From: Rhodoferax sp.
Lineage (GTDB): Bacteria; Pseudomonadota; Gammaproteobacteria; Burkholderiales; Burkholderiaceae_C
Assembly (NCBI RefSeq): GCF_030646845.1
Contig: NZ_JAUSLE010000069.1
Coordinates: 62,001-126,000 of the forward strand
Reading direction: 5' to 3'
Length of the DNA: 64,000 bases
Part shown: in pieces, positions 18,244-27,953 of the stretch
How the letters are laid out: each line of letters starts with the position of its first letter
Numbering within the stretch: the stretch's first letter is position 1
Notes under the pieces: generated by a model
Databases searched by the model: none
Seen by the model: the letters and a program-made list of their open reading frames with translations, nothing else
Told to the model about the DNA's origin: nothing
Program-made: the position numbers and the translations under genes

Positions 18244-19611
18244 TCAGACATGGAGCAAAAGGTGCTCACGCTCCCAGGGTGAAATCACTTTCATGAACTC
18301 ATCAAATTCAAGTTCCTTGATTTCGGAGTACACCGTGATGAACTCCTTGCCCAGCACCTCATGCAGGTCCGACTCGCGGCGCAGCCAGTCCAGCGCCTCG
18401 CCCAGACTGCGCGGAAGCGAATAGGGAGACAGATAGGCATCCCCCTTCATCTCAGCCTTCGGCTTGATCTTGTTCTTGAGGCCCAGATAGCCGCACGCCA
18501 GGGTCATGGCCAGTGCCACATAGGGATTGGCGTCGGCACCAATCACCCGGTTTTCCACACGCCGCGCCTCCGGCGATGAAATCGGCGAGCGGATACCGAC
18601 AGTTCGGTTGTCATAGCCCCATTCAATGTTGATCGGGGCCGCCGTGTTGCGGGACAAACGACGGTAGCTGTTGACGTAGGGCGCCACCAGCACCATGGCC
18701 GCTGGAATGTACCGCTGCAAGCCGCCGATGTAGTGCATGAATGCATCAGACGGCGAACCATCGTCATTGCTGAAGATATTCTTGCCGGTCGCCATGTTCA
18801 GAATGCTCTGGTGCACGTGCATCGCGCTGCCGGGCTCCGACGCAATCGGCTTCGCCATGAACGTGGCGTACATGTCGTGACGCAGCGCAGCCTCACGCAC
18901 CGTGCGCTTGAAAAAGAACACCTCGTCGGCCAGCCCCAGAGGTTCGGCATGGAAGAAGTTGATTTCCATCTGGCCCGCGCCGACCTCGTGAATCAGGGTG
19001 TCGACATTGAGCTCCATCTTGTCGCTGTAGTCGTAAATATCCTCAAACAGCGGATCAAACTCATTCACTGCGTCAATGCTGTAGGCCTGACGCGAGGTCT
19101 CCGCACGACCGCTGCGGCCGACGGGGGCACGCAACAAGGTGTTCGGGTCGGTGTTGCGCGCCGTCAGGTAGAACTCGAGTTCCGGCGCCACGATCGGCTG
19201 CAGGCCGTCGGCAGCAAACAGCTCACACACCCGGCGCAGCACAGACCGGGGCGCAAACGGAACGAGGTTGCCCTGATGGTCAAAACAGTCGTGAATCACC
19301 TGGGCCGTCGGATCGGTGGCCCAGGGCACGATGCGCACGGTGGACGGATCGGGGCGCAACTGCATGTCCTTGTCGGTGGGATCAATCACGTCGTAATAGG
19401 GCCCGCTCTCAGGAAACTCCCCCGTGACACCCATGGCCACCACGGCCTGCGGCAGGCGCATGCCGCGGTCTTCCGTGAACTTGCCCCGTGGCAAGATTTT
19501 CCCGCGTGCGACGCCGGTCAAATCGGGAACCAGGCACTCCACCTCAGTGACACGACGCTGATTGAGCCATTGTTCCAGATCGTTGAAGTTCATTGTCTTC
19601 TTGTCGTTCAT
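18244..19611 (-). CDS. puuA: Glutamine synthetase family, gamma-glutamylputrescine synthetase type
   Basis: 455 aa. ATG 19611 is chosen because GGAG lies 6 nt upstream; a TTG precedes it. Features of the GS fold: metal-ligand region ELEFYLTARN (about 145), GAGQMEINFFHAEPL, GSAMHVHQSILNM, and NTAAPINIEWGYDNRTVGIR near 335. The Tyr-adenylylation site of GlnA is not apparent. PuuA joins glutamate to putrescine with ATP, the first step of the glutamylated putrescine pathway; potGHI and an aldehyde dehydrogenase behind it fit. No puuB oxidase or puuD hydrolase is in the window. Confidence 0.85.
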   Translation of the reverse strand: MNDKKTMNFNDLEQWLNQRRVTEVECLVPDLTGVARGKILPRGKFTEDRGMRLPQAVVAMGVTGEFPESGPYYDVIDPTDKDMQLRPDPSTVRIVPWATDPTAQVIHDCFDHQGNLVPFAPRSVLRRVCELFAADGLQPIVAPELEFYLTARNTDPNTLLRAPVGRSGRAETSRQAYSIDAVNEFDPLFEDIYDYSDKMELNVDTLIHEVGAGQMEINFFHAEPLGLADEVFFFKRTVREAALRHDMYATFMAKPIASEPGSAMHVHQSILNMATGKNIFSNDDGSPSDAFMHYIGGLQRYIPAAMVLVAPYVNSYRRLSRNTAAPINIEWGYDNRTVGIRSPISSPEARRVENRVIGADANPYVALAMTLACGYLGLKNKIKPKAEMKGDAYLSPYSLPRSLGEALDWLRRESDLHEVLGKEFITVYSEIKELEFDEFMKVISPWEREHLLLHV

Positions 19612-19848
19612 CAAATGCTCCTGGCTGCGGTTGCCACAACATGATCACAATCTGGCCGCCACGTCGCGCTACGTGTCAGCCGACGCGCTGCGGGTTTCCC
19701 ATCTGCCTCTCCATATCCTTTGCACCATTGTGCTCGTGCAATCAGTTTACTGTGAGCACCCGCGACGCCACGGTGGCCATCAGGCATGATGCGGGGCTTC
19801 GACAATTTCCCAAGGCATGCGACTGCCGTGGCTTCGCATCCCGACTTC

Positions 19849-20799
19849 ATGCACAACCCACCCAACCGCCTTGCGGCCTATTTGCTTCTTGCGCTCAGCA
19901 TGTCGCTGGTCGGAAGCTACGTTGCCCTGTCAAAGCCCCTGGTGGCGACCCTGCCGGTCTTTCTGCTGGCCTGGATGCGCTTTGGCATCGGTGGTCTCGC
20001 CATGCCGCACTGGCTGATCAAGCCCGCCGATGAACCACCGATGACCCCGGCGACCCGCCGACTGGTGTTTCTGGAGTCCCTGCTGGGAAATTTCCTGTTT
20101 TCCATCTGCATGCTGTACGGGGTGAGCATGACCAGCGCGATCTCGGCGGGTGTGATCATGGCGTCGATTCCGGCGGCGGTGGCCTTGATGAGCTGGTTCT
20201 TCCTGCGCGAGCGCATCGGCCTTCGGGTCTGGGCCGCGATCGCCTGCGCCGCGTTCGGCATCGGATTGTTTTCGCTATCAAAATCGGAGCTATCCGCGCA
20301 ATACGGACAAGGGCTGGATGCCAATTTGACTTCGAAAAACGTGCTGATAGGCAGCCTGCTGGTTTTTGGCGCAGTACTGTGCGAAGCCGCGTATGCCGTG
20401 ATCGGAAAGAAGCTGACGGGCGTGCTCACGCCCAAGCGGATCACTTCGCTGATCAATTTGTGGGGATTCATGTTGATGACGCCTCTGGGCCTCTACATGG
20501 CCGTCGACTTCGACTTCCGTGCGGTGACGGCCGGCACCTGGCTGCTGCTGGTCTTCTACGCGCTGGCGGCCAGCGTTTGGACCGTGTGGCTTTGGATGAC
20601 GGGGCTGAAGACCGTGCCCGCAGCCAAGGCCGGGGTGTTCACCGTGATGCTGCCGATCTCCGCCGCGCTGGTCGGCGTGTTTGCCCTCGGCGAAACACTG
20701 CGTGGCGTGCAGCTGCTGGCTTTCGGCATCGCATTGCTGGGGGTCGTGCTGGCCACCCTGCCGGCCCGCACCCGCTCCACGCCAGCGAAGCTCAAATGA
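19849..20799 (+). CDS. EamA/DMT-family transporter carrying a repeat-derived loop
   Basis: 316 aa from ATG 19849 (an upstream ATG at 19786 would add 21 non-hydrophobic residues; neither has a clear ribosome-binding site). Ten predicted membrane helices as two EamA halves: AAYLLLALSMSLVGSYVAL start, and a second half from about residue 165. Such proteins export amino acids, nucleosides or metabolites; the substrate is unknown. The segment LSKSELSAQYGQGLDANL between the halves (about 143-160) is encoded by a copy of the interspersed hairpin element. Its 3' end overlaps rraA on the other strand by 8 bp. Confidence 0.85.
   Translation: MHNPPNRLAAYLLLALSMSLVGSYVALSKPLVATLPVFLLAWMRFGIGGLAMPHWLIKPADEPPMTPATRRLVFLESLLGNFLFSICMLYGVSMTSAISAGVIMASIPAAVALMSWFFLRERIGLRVWAAIACAAFGIGLFSLSKSELSAQYGQGLDANLTSKNVLIGSLLVFGAVLCEAAYAVIGKKLTGVLTPKRITSLINLWGFMLMTPLGLYMAVDFDFRAVTAGTWLLLVFYALAASVWTVWLWMTGLKTVPAAKAGVFTVMLPISAALVGVFALGETLRGVQLLAFGIALLGVVLATLPARTRSTPAKLK
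20274..20322. repeat. Interspersed hairpin element, copy 4 (inside EamA gene)
   Basis: 49 nt: GCTATCAAAATCGGAGC (arms decayed), 20-nt spacer, GGGCTGGATGCC, followed by AATTTGAC as in copy 8 (AATTCGAC). In frame with the transporter. Confidence 0.6.
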
Positions 20800-21313
20800 G
20801 ACGGCTCGCGCCAATCACCATGCCGTCTTCATCCGCATAAAGCCAGTCGCCGGGACGAACCCAGACGCCCTGGACCTGGACCGCAAGTTCCTTCTGCCCT
20901 TCGTTGCGCTTCTCGGTTGGCAGCGGCATGCTCGCCAGGGCACGAATACCCACATCCAGCGCGGCGAGCTCGGCGACGTCGCGCACACAGCCGTCAATCA
21001 CAACGCCGGCCCATCCGTTTTTGGCCGCAGCGGCGCCGAGATTGCCGCCCAGCAAGGCCCGGCGCAGCGACCCACCACCATCGATCACCAGCACTTTGCC
21101 CACTCGACCCGCAGGCGTGTCATCAAAGCCCGCCGAATCAACCGCCGCCTTGACCAGCGTGTTGTCCTCGAAGCACTTGACGGTCACGACAGGCCCACAG
21201 AATTTTCGCACCCCACCGAAGTCGCGAAACACGGGAGGCATGACCCGAAAGTCAGCCGAGGAGTCGTTTTTGTGCGCATCGCACAGGTCACATGTGGCAA
21301 ATGAGGGAGGCAT
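20792..21313 (-). CDS. rraA: RraA family protein (RNase E regulator-like / aldolase-like)
   Basis: 173 aa. Strong RraA pattern: FGGVRKFCGPVVTVKCFEDN, KVLVIDGGGSLRRALLGGN and GWAGVVIDGCVRDV. In E. coli RraA binds RNase E and slows mRNA decay. Related enzymes are divalent-metal 4-hydroxy-4-methyl-2-oxoglutarate/oxaloacetate aldolases, which keep an Arg and Asp in a GxxRD motif; here GCVRD keeps both whereas E. coli RraA has VRQ. Either role is therefore possible. The N-terminus has a CDLCDAH segment. The gene is convergent with the EamA gene. Confidence 0.85.
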   Translation of the reverse strand: MPPSFATCDLCDAHKNDSSADFRVMPPVFRDFGGVRKFCGPVVTVKCFEDNTLVKAAVDSAGFDDTPAGRVGKVLVIDGGGSLRRALLGGNLGAAAAKNGWAGVVIDGCVRDVAELAALDVGIRALASMPLPTEKRNEGQKELAVQVQGVWVRPGDWLYADEDGMVIGASRLI

Positions 21314-21636
21314 GGTCAGGTTCCTTGTGTAGACAAAATTGTAGAGCTTCAGATCGGACCCGCGCTACACCCGGATTGGTGAAATATCGTGTCGCGGCGC
21401 GGTGTTAATCGGGACATGTGCTTCACTGCATGAACACTTTGCTGCGCACACAGAAGGTCTCATTCAGTGTCCAGAGGGAGAAGGCGCTTAACTCGCCAAT
21501 GAAAAAAACAACACGCCCCAATGAAATAAACGCATTTTCCCTATGAAACACACAAATTCTCCAGTAGCATCCGCTCTGCCAGTGAAGAAGCAGTTTTTCT
21601 CTGGTGATTAATCAACTTCTAGAAGGACAATAAATC
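21314..21636. other. Non-coding gap between rraA and the SWIB gene
   Basis: 323 bp, divergent promoters expected for both neighbours. The only open frame is 38 codons (from about 21430) without supporting features. AGAAGGA lies 10 nt before the SWIB gene start. I see no RNA gene or repeat in it. Confidence 0.6.
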
Positions 21637-22101
21637 ATGGCAACTGCAAAGAAAGCTCCGGCAAAGAAAGCTGCACCCGCAAAAAAAGCAGCACCGGCTA
21701 AAAAGGCTGCGCCCGCAAAGGCAGCAGCACCCGCCAAGAAAGTAGCCGCCAAGGCACCGGCCAAAAAGGCAGCACCAGCTAAAAAAGCTGCGCCCGCCAA
21801 GAAAGCTGCTCCAGCGAAAAAAGTAGCTGCGAAAAAAGCGCCCGCCAAAAAGCGGACCGCCAATGCAGCGTTCATGAAAGCCTTGACGCCCAGCTCCGCG
21901 CTGGCGGCCATCGTCGGTGCGGGCCCACTGCCACGTACAGAGGTGGTGAAGCAACTGTGGACTTACATCAAAAAGAACAAGCTGCAAGACGCGGTCAACA
22001 AGCGCATGATCAATGCCGACGCCAAGCTGAAGGAAGTCTTCAACAAGGCACAGGTGTCCATGTTCGAGATGGCTGGCCTGATTGGCAAACACCTCAAGTA
22101 A
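21637..22101 (+). CDS. Histone H1-like Lys/Ala/Pro-rich tail fused to a SWIB domain
   Basis: 154 aa. Residues 1-74 are a low-complexity run of KKAAPA-type repeats, nearly only Lys, Ala and Pro plus a few Val, resembling the C-terminal tail of histone H1 and bacterial HctB/AlgP-like proteins. Residues 80-152 form a SWIB/MDM2 domain (FMKALTPSSALAAIVG, LPRTEVVKQLWTYIKKNKLQ, NADAKLKEVF). SWIB domains occur in eukaryotic chromatin remodellers and in chlamydial topoisomerase I. The basic tail suggests nucleoid binding; the function in betaproteobacteria is unproven. It is a single gene with a strong terminator. Confidence 0.9.
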   Translation: MATAKKAPAKKAAPAKKAAPAKKAAPAKAAAPAKKVAAKAPAKKAAPAKKAAPAKKAAPAKKVAAKKAPAKKRTANAAFMKALTPSSALAAIVGAGPLPRTEVVKQLWTYIKKNKLQDAVNKRMINADAKLKEVFNKAQVSMFEMAGLIGKHLK

Positions 22102-22126
22102 TCAGCGACTGCTGCATACTTGAAAG

Positions 22127-22151
22127 GCCGACGCAAGTCGGCCTTTTTTTT
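22127..22151 (+). terminator. Intrinsic terminator after SWIB gene
   Basis: GGCCGAC, loop GCA, GTCGGCC, then eight T residues. Confidence 0.92.
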
Positions 22152-22329
22152 GTTTCATCACCAGCACCTGGGGGCCAGTACCACACGAGGGTTTATCCGA
22201 GGCAAATAGCTCGCCGTTCCGACCTCAAGCTCTACCGTGGCTTGCTAAAATTTGGTGCATTCCTGACTGTCAGGTCAGGATTTCCATGTCTTCAAAAGAC
22301 ACTTCGAGCTTCGTCCTTCACCTCAAACA

Positions 22330-23334
22330 ATGCTGCGTTTTCTGTTGACCCGCTTCAGCCTGATCATTCCGACTTTTATCGGCATGACGCTGGTCGCATT
22401 CTTTTTGATTCGCATGGTGCCGGGTGACCCGATCGAAACCCTTGCGGGTGAACGCGGAATTGACGCTGCAAGACACGCCGCCTTGCTCAAGGAGTACGGA
22501 CTAGACCAGCCCGTGCTGGTGCAATACGGCATTTACATCGGTCGCGTGCTGCAAGGTGACTTGGGGAAATCCATCATCACCCATGAGCCGGTGCTGACCG
22601 AGTTCATGGCGCTTTTTCCCGCGACCATTGAATTGGCACTCTGCGCGATTCTCTTTGCTCTTCTGCTTGGCATACCGGCCGGCATTCTTGCCGCGGTGAA
22701 ACGAAATTCGGTGCTGGACCACGGCGTCATGGGGGTTTCGCTCACTGGCTATTCCATGCCCATCTTCTGGTGGGGACTGCTTCTGATTCTGTTTTTTTCC
22801 GTCCAGTTGGACTTGACGCCGGTCTCGGGGAGGATCGCCGTCAGGTATTTCATTGAACCTGTCACCGGTTTTTTGTTGATCGACACCCTGCTGGCAGGCG
22901 ACAAAGGTGCCTTCTGGTCGGCCCTCACCCACCTTATCTTGCCTACCATTGTGCTGGGCACCAATCCGCTGGCCGTCATTGCACGCATGACGCGCTCGGC
23001 CATGCTCGAAGTGCTGGGCGAAGACTACATCCGTACCGCACGTGCCAAAGGCCTGGGGAACCTGCGGGTGGTCGCACTGCATGCCTTTCGCAACGCGCTT
23101 ATCCCCGTGGTAACGGTCATCGGTTTGCAGGTCGGCGTGCTGTTTACAGGCGCCATACTCACCGAAACCATCTTCTCCTGGCCCGGCGTTGGCAAGTGGC
23201 TGATTGAGGCCATTGGCCGACGCGACTATCCCGTGTTGCAGGGCGGCATGCTGCTGCTGGGCGTCATCGTGATGACGGTCAATCTGCTGGTGGACGTGAC
23301 GTACGGCATCATCAACCCGCGCATAAGGCACTAG
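22330..23334 (+). CDS. dppB: Dipeptide/oligopeptide ABC transporter permease DppB-like
   Basis: 334 aa with six membrane segments. The start MLRFLLTRFSLIIPTFIGMT and the MVPGDPIETLAG segment are typical of DppB/OppB; the EAA-type loop reads YIRTARAKGLGNLRVVALHAF. It forms the inner-membrane peptide channel with DppC. First gene of the operon dppB-dppC-dppD-dppF-dppA. Upstream lies a 228-bp gap that holds the SWIB terminator. Confidence 0.92.
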   Translation: MLRFLLTRFSLIIPTFIGMTLVAFFLIRMVPGDPIETLAGERGIDAARHAALLKEYGLDQPVLVQYGIYIGRVLQGDLGKSIITHEPVLTEFMALFPATIELALCAILFALLLGIPAGILAAVKRNSVLDHGVMGVSLTGYSMPIFWWGLLLILFFSVQLDLTPVSGRIAVRYFIEPVTGFLLIDTLLAGDKGAFWSALTHLILPTIVLGTNPLAVIARMTRSAMLEVLGEDYIRTARAKGLGNLRVVALHAFRNALIPVVTVIGLQVGVLFTGAILTETIFSWPGVGKWLIEAIGRRDYPVLQGGMLLLGVIVMTVNLLVDVTYGIINPRIRH

Positions 23335-23336
23335 CG

Positions 23337-24230
23337 GTGAATCCAGTTCTTCAAAATCCTGCCGCCGAACCGCCCCGCCCGCTGCGTGAGTTCTGGAGCT
23401 ACTTCAGCGCCAACAAAGGCGCCGTCGCCGGCATGGTCATCGTGGCGTTGGTGCTGCTGATGGCCGCATTTGCACCCCTCATCGCGCCCTACGCACCGGA
23501 CCTCACCGACCCATCCGTATTTCTGACCCCCCCTTTCTGGCAGTCTGGCGGATCCACCGCGCACTGGCTGGGCACAGACGCCATCGGTCGCGACATCCTC
23601 TCCCGCATCATTTTTGGTGCCCGTCTGTCGCTGGCGATTGGCCTGGCGGTCGTCGCCCTCTCCGTGGTTGTTGGCACCATTCTGGGATTGACCGCTGGCT
23701 ATTTTCGCGGCCTCTTCGAGATTGCGGTCATGCGCCTGATGGACATCATCCTGACTCTGCCCAGCCTGCTGCTGGCCATTGTGATCGTGGCCATTCTGGG
23801 ACCAGGCCTGATGAATGCCATGCTGGCGGTGGCCGTGGTGGTGCTTCCCCACTATGTCCGCATCACGCGCGCCGCAGTGATTTCAGAGATGTCGAAGGAC
23901 TACGTTACCGCGGCCCGCATGAATGGTGCGGGCCACCTGCGCCTGATGTTCAATGAAGTATTGCCCAACTGCACGGCGCCGCTGATCGTGCAGGCCTCTC
24001 TTGGCATCTCAACAGCGATTCTGGATGCCGCTGCGCTGGGCTTTTTGGGACTGGGTGCCCAGCCCCCGTCACCTGAATGGGGCACCATGCTGGCAGACGC
24101 CCGCGAGTTCGTACTGCGGGCGTGGTGGGTAGTGACCTTCCCGGGGCTGGCGATTCTGATCACCGTCCTGGCTTTCAATTTGCTGGGTGATGGCCTGCGC
24201 GACGCCTTCGACCCCAAACTGAAGCGCTGA
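23337..24230 (+). CDS. dppC: Dipeptide/oligopeptide ABC transporter permease DppC-like
   Basis: 297 aa from a GTG start 2 nt after the dppB stop, so coupling is likely. N-terminal cytosolic part with FWSYFSANKGAVAGM, then a helix about 30-52, the GTDAIGRDILSRIIFGAR motif typical of DppC/OppC, and the EAA loop YVTAARMNGAGHLRLMFNEV. Partner of DppB. Confidence 0.92.
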   Translation: MNPVLQNPAAEPPRPLREFWSYFSANKGAVAGMVIVALVLLMAAFAPLIAPYAPDLTDPSVFLTPPFWQSGGSTAHWLGTDAIGRDILSRIIFGARLSLAIGLAVVALSVVVGTILGLTAGYFRGLFEIAVMRLMDIILTLPSLLLAIVIVAILGPGLMNAMLAVAVVVLPHYVRITRAAVISEMSKDYVTAARMNGAGHLRLMFNEVLPNCTAPLIVQASLGISTAILDAAALGFLGLGAQPPSPEWGTMLADAREFVLRAWWVVTFPGLAILITVLAFNLLGDGLRDAFDPKLKR

Positions 24231-24242
24231 AAGACCCTTCTC

Positions 24243-25259
24243 ATGGCCCTTCTTGAAATCGAGAACCTGTCGGTCGAGTTCCCCTCGAAGAACAGCGTGA
24301 TGCACGCCGTGGATGGCGTCAGCCTGTCGCTGGAAGCCGGCGACGTACTGGGCATTGTGGGCGAGTCCGGCTCGGGCAAAAGCGTCACGATGATGGCGTT
24401 GATGGGCCTGGTCTCCTACCCCGGGCGGGTCACCGCCGACAAGCTGCGCTTTGACGGCCACGACCTGCTGGCCTTGTCTGCGAGTGAGCGCAGCAAGCTC
24501 ACCGGCAAAGACGTGGCGATGATCTTCCAGGACCCCACCACCAGCCTGATCCCCTGTTTTACCGTGGGCTTCCAGCTGGCGGAAACGCTCAGGCTGCACT
24601 TGGGACTGGATGCCAGGGCCGCAAAGCATCGTTCCATCGAGTTGCTGGAGCAGGTGGGCATTCCGGCGCCCGAGAGCCGGCTCAAGGTCTACCCGCACCA
24701 GATGTCGGGCGGCATGAACCAACGCGTCATGATCGCCATGGCGATTGCCTGCAATCCCAAGCTGCTGATCGCCGACGAACCCACCACGGCACTGGATGTC
24801 ACCATTCAGGCCCAAATTCTGGATTTGCTGCGCAGCCTGCAGAAAGAACGTGGCATGGCGCTGGTGCTGATCACCCACAACATGGGCGTCGTATCCGAGA
24901 TGGCGCAGCGCGTCGCCGTGATGTACGCCGGCCAGATCATGGAAGAACGCAGCGCTCAGGACCTGTTTGCCAGGCCACAGCATCCCTATACGGAAGCACT
25001 CATGGCCGCCCTGCCCGAACGCAGCGAAGGTCTGACGCGCCTGGCCACCATTCCAGGCATGGTCCCCGGCCTGTATGACCGGCCCACCGGCTGCCTGTTC
25101 GCGCCGCGTTGTGCCTATGCCGTTGACAGCTGCCGTGCGCAACGCCCGCCGCTGCGGCCCTGGCAGGAGGGCATGGTGCGGTGCCTGTACCCCTTGGGTG
25201 AATCGCGCGGACAAGCCTCCTCCGGCCATCACAAGCCGCTGACAGAGACCATGCCATGA
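24243..25259 (+). CDS. dppD: Dipeptide/oligopeptide ABC transporter ATPase DppD-like
   Basis: 338 aa. Walker A GESGSGKS at 40-47, signature [14 protein letters not shown], Walker [14 protein letters not shown]-loop ITHNMG. The C-terminal oligopeptide-transporter extension has the cysteines [14 protein letters not shown], typical of an iron-sulfur-binding motif reported for some DppD/OppD proteins. Overlaps dppF by 4 nt (ATGA). Confidence 0.92.
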   Translation: MALLEIENLSVEFPSKNSVMHAVDGVSLSLEAGDVLGIVGESGSGKSVTMMALMGLVSYPGRVTADKLRFDGHDLLALSASERSKLTGKDVAMIFQDPTTSLIPCFTVGFQLAETLRLHLGLDARAAKHRSIELLEQVGIPAPESRLKVYPHQMSGGMNQRVMIAMAIACNPKLLIADEPTTALDVTIQAQILDLLRSLQKERGMALVLITHNMGVVSEMAQRVAVMYAGQIMEERSAQDLFARPQHPYTEALMAALPERSEGLTRLATIPGMVPGLYDRPTGCLFAPRCAYAVDSCRAQRPPLRPWQEGMVRCLYPLGESRGQASSGHHKPLTETMP

Positions 25260-26281
25260 GTGCCGCAGACGCCAGAGATCCGGCGAGCGATACGCCGGTG
25301 ATCGTCGCCAGGGATTTGAAGCAGGTCTACAAGATAGGTCGGGGTTTCTTTCACCCACCCGATCAGCTGCAGGCCGTTGGCGGCGTTTCGTTCACGCTGC
25401 ACGCCGGAAAAACCCTGGCCGTGGTGGGCGAGTCTGGCTGCGGCAAGTCCACGCTGGCGCGCATGGTTTCCCTGATCGAAACACCGTCAGCGGGTGAGTT
25501 GCGGCTGAATGGCGTGGACGTGGTCCAGGCATCCCAGGTCGAACGCCACGCACTGCGTCGCACCGTGCAGATGGTGTTTCAAAATCCCTACGGCTCGCTC
25601 AACCCGCGCAAAAAGATCGGCGCCATTCTGGAGGCGCCGCTGGAGATCAATACCCCGCTGACGGCCCTCGATCGCGCGGAGCAGGCCCGGGCCATGCTGG
25701 CGCTGGTCGGTCTGCGCCCGGAACACTATGACCGCTACCCGCACATGTTTTCGGGCGGACAGCGCCAGCGCATAGCCATTGCGCGCGCGCTCATGCTCAA
25801 ACCGTCCTTGATCGTGGCCGACGAACCGGTTTCGGCGCTGGATGTGTCCATTCAGGCGCAAGTGCTCAACCTGCTGGCTGATCTGCAGCAGGAGCTGGGC
25901 CTGGCCTATCTGTTTATTTCGCACGATCTGGGCGTCGTGCGCCATATTGCCCATGATGTGCTGGTGATGTACCTGGGGCACGCCGTTGAACAGGGCGAGA
26001 AAAAGACCATCTTCTCGCAGCCGCTCCACCCCTACACCCAGGCGCTGCTGGCCTCCACCCCCGGAATCACGGGCAGTGGCGCAGCACGACAGCGCATCGT
26101 TCTCAAAGGCGAGTTACCCTCGCCATTGAATCCGCCCAGCGGTTGTGTGTTTTCTACGCGTTGCCCCAATGTCGTCGCACGTTGTCATATTGAGCGTCCC
26201 ATGCTGCGTGAGCTCGGCGGGCGACAGGTGGCCTGCCATGAAGCTGAACAATTTACCCAACCCGCTGCCCCGCAGCAATAA
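25256..26281 (+). CDS. dppF: Dipeptide/oligopeptide ABC transporter ATPase DppF-like
   Basis: 341 aa. Walker [10 protein letters not shown] at 58-66, signature [15 protein letters not shown], Walker [13 protein letters not shown]-loop ISHDLGV. C-terminal oligo_HPY extension with [14 protein letters not shown]. It pairs with DppD as the ATPase heterodimer. Confidence 0.92.
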   Translation: MSAADARDPASDTPVIVARDLKQVYKIGRGFFHPPDQLQAVGGVSFTLHAGKTLAVVGESGCGKSTLARMVSLIETPSAGELRLNGVDVVQASQVERHALRRTVQMVFQNPYGSLNPRKKIGAILEAPLEINTPLTALDRAEQARAMLALVGLRPEHYDRYPHMFSGGQRQRIAIARALMLKPSLIVADEPVSALDVSIQAQVLNLLADLQQELGLAYLFISHDLGVVRHIAHDVLVMYLGHAVEQGEKKTIFSQPLHPYTQALLASTPGITGSGAARQRIVLKGELPSPLNPPSGCVFSTRCPNVVARCHIERPMLRELGGRQVACHEAEQFTQPAAPQQ

Positions 26282-26300
26282 CCCCAGAGGAGTCCACAAG

Positions 26301-27932
26301 ATGATCCGATCAAAAACAAGCGTCAACCGAAAATTTACGGTCAAGCCAGGCGTACTGTGTGCCCTGGCACTGCCTGCCCTGCTGGCACTGGCGCCCGTCT
26401 CGGCCAAAACGCTGGTGTATTGTTCTGAAGGCAGCCCTGAGAATTTCGCGCCCAGCGTCAATACCACTGGCACCTCGTTCGATGCCAATGACCAGATCTA
26501 CGACACCATCGTCAAATTCGAGCGTGGCGGCACTAAGGTGGTGCCGGGCCTGGCCGAGCGCTGGACGATTTCCAAAGACGGCAAGGAGTACACCTTTCAT
26601 CTGCGCAAGGGCGTCAAGTGGCACGCCAACAAGAATTTCAAACCCTCGCGCGACTTCAACGCCGACGACTTCATTTTCTCCATCGAGCGTCAGTGGAAGC
26701 CGGCCGACCCCTACTTCAAGGTGACCAGCTCGAATCACTCGTATTTCAACGACATGGGCATGGACAAGTTGCTCCAGTCGGTTGACCGGGTGGACGACTA
26801 CACGGTCAAAGTCACGCTGACCCAGGCCGAGGCCCCGTTCCTCTCCAACCTGGCCATGCAGTACGCGGGCATCCAGTCCAAAGAGTACGCCATTGCCATG
26901 CTGAAAGCGGGTACACCGGAGAAGATTGACCAGGAACCGTTGGGTACCGGCGCCTTCATGCTGGTGCAGTACCAGAAAGATGCGTTGATTCGCTACAAGG
27001 CATTCCCCCAATACTGGGCCGGCAAGGCCAAGATCGATGACCTGATTTTCGCGATCACGCCAGATGCGTCCGTGCGTTGGGCCAAGCTGCAAAAAGGCGA
27101 GTGCCATGTCATGCCCTACCCCAACCCGGCTGATTTGCCCGCCATCCGCAAGGACGCCAGCGTCGTGGTGCTGGAGCAACCCGGCCTGAACGTGGGCTAC
27201 CTCGCCTACAACACCACCAAGAAGCCGTTTGACGATGTGCGCGTGCGCAAAGCGGTCAACATGGCGATCAACAAACAAGCCATTGTGGATGCCGTTTACC
27301 TGGGTACGGGTGTCGCCGCCAAGAACCCGATTCCGCCGACCCAGTGGTCTTACAACAATGCCGTCAAGGACGATCCGTTTGACCCGGCAGCGGCTAAAAA
27401 ACTGCTGGCAGATGCGGGGCTGGCCAATGGCTTCACAACCGACCTGTGGGCCATGCCGGTACAGCGCCCCTACAACCCGAACGCCAAGCGCATTGCCGAG
27501 TTGATGCAGGCCGATCTGGCCAAGGTGGGCATCAAGGCAGAAATCAAGAGCTTTGAGTGGGGCGAATACCGCAAGCGCATGCAGGCGGGCGAACATCAGA
27601 TGGGCATGCTGGGCTGGACCGGCGACAACGGCGATCCGGACAACTTCCTCAACACCCTGCTGGGCTGCAGCTCTGCCAAGACCAATGGCTCCAATGTCGC
27701 CAAGTTCTGCTACAAGCCGTTTGAAGATTTGATCAGCAAGGCAAAAACCGAATCAAATCAGGCGGAACGCGCCAAGCTGTATGAAAAAGCACAGCTGATC
27801 TTCAAAGAGCAAGCGCCCTGGTTCACCATTGCGCACGCGGTGCAACTCAAACCCGTGCGCAAGGAAGTGATCGACTTCAAGCTCAGCCCGTTTGGACGCC
27901 ACAGCTTTTACGGCGTAGACATCAAAGAGTGA
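26301..27932 (+). CDS. dppA: Dipeptide-binding periplasmic protein DppA-like
   Basis: 543 aa. ATG 26301 has AGAGGAG 8 nt upstream. Residues 1-34 are a Sec signal peptide (basic start, hydrophobic core ALALPALLALAPV, cleavage after SAKT/VSA). The mature part is the SBP_bac_5 fold (LVYCSEGSPENFAPS, GLAERWTISKDGKEYTFHLR, MLGWTGDNGDPDNF, LLGCSS). The GWTGDNGDPDNF stretch is typical of E. coli DppA, favouring dipeptides (and possibly haem) over long peptides. It is the last gene, the reverse of the E. coli dppABCDF order, and is followed by a strong terminator. Confidence 0.93.
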   Translation: MIRSKTSVNRKFTVKPGVLCALALPALLALAPVSAKTLVYCSEGSPENFAPSVNTTGTSFDANDQIYDTIVKFERGGTKVVPGLAERWTISKDGKEYTFHLRKGVKWHANKNFKPSRDFNADDFIFSIERQWKPADPYFKVTSSNHSYFNDMGMDKLLQSVDRVDDYTVKVTLTQAEAPFLSNLAMQYAGIQSKEYAIAMLKAGTPEKIDQEPLGTGAFMLVQYQKDALIRYKAFPQYWAGKAKIDDLIFAITPDASVRWAKLQKGECHVMPYPNPADLPAIRKDASVVVLEQPGLNVGYLAYNTTKKPFDDVRVRKAVNMAINKQAIVDAVYLGTGVAAKNPIPPTQWSYNNAVKDDPFDPAAAKKLLADAGLANGFTTDLWAMPVQRPYNPNAKRIAELMQADLAKVGIKAEIKSFEWGEYRKRMQAGEHQMGMLGWTGDNGDPDNFLNTLLGCSSAKTNGSNVAKFCYKPFEDLISKAKTESNQAERAKLYEKAQLIFKEQAPWFTIAHAVQLKPVRKEVIDFKLSPFGRHSFYGVDIKE

Positions 27933-27953
27933 ACGCAAGTTGAGTGAAACCAG

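Noticed and set aside
21430..21546. 38-codon open frame upstream of the SWIB gene
   Set aside because: No ribosome-binding site or recognisable features; length expected by chance.
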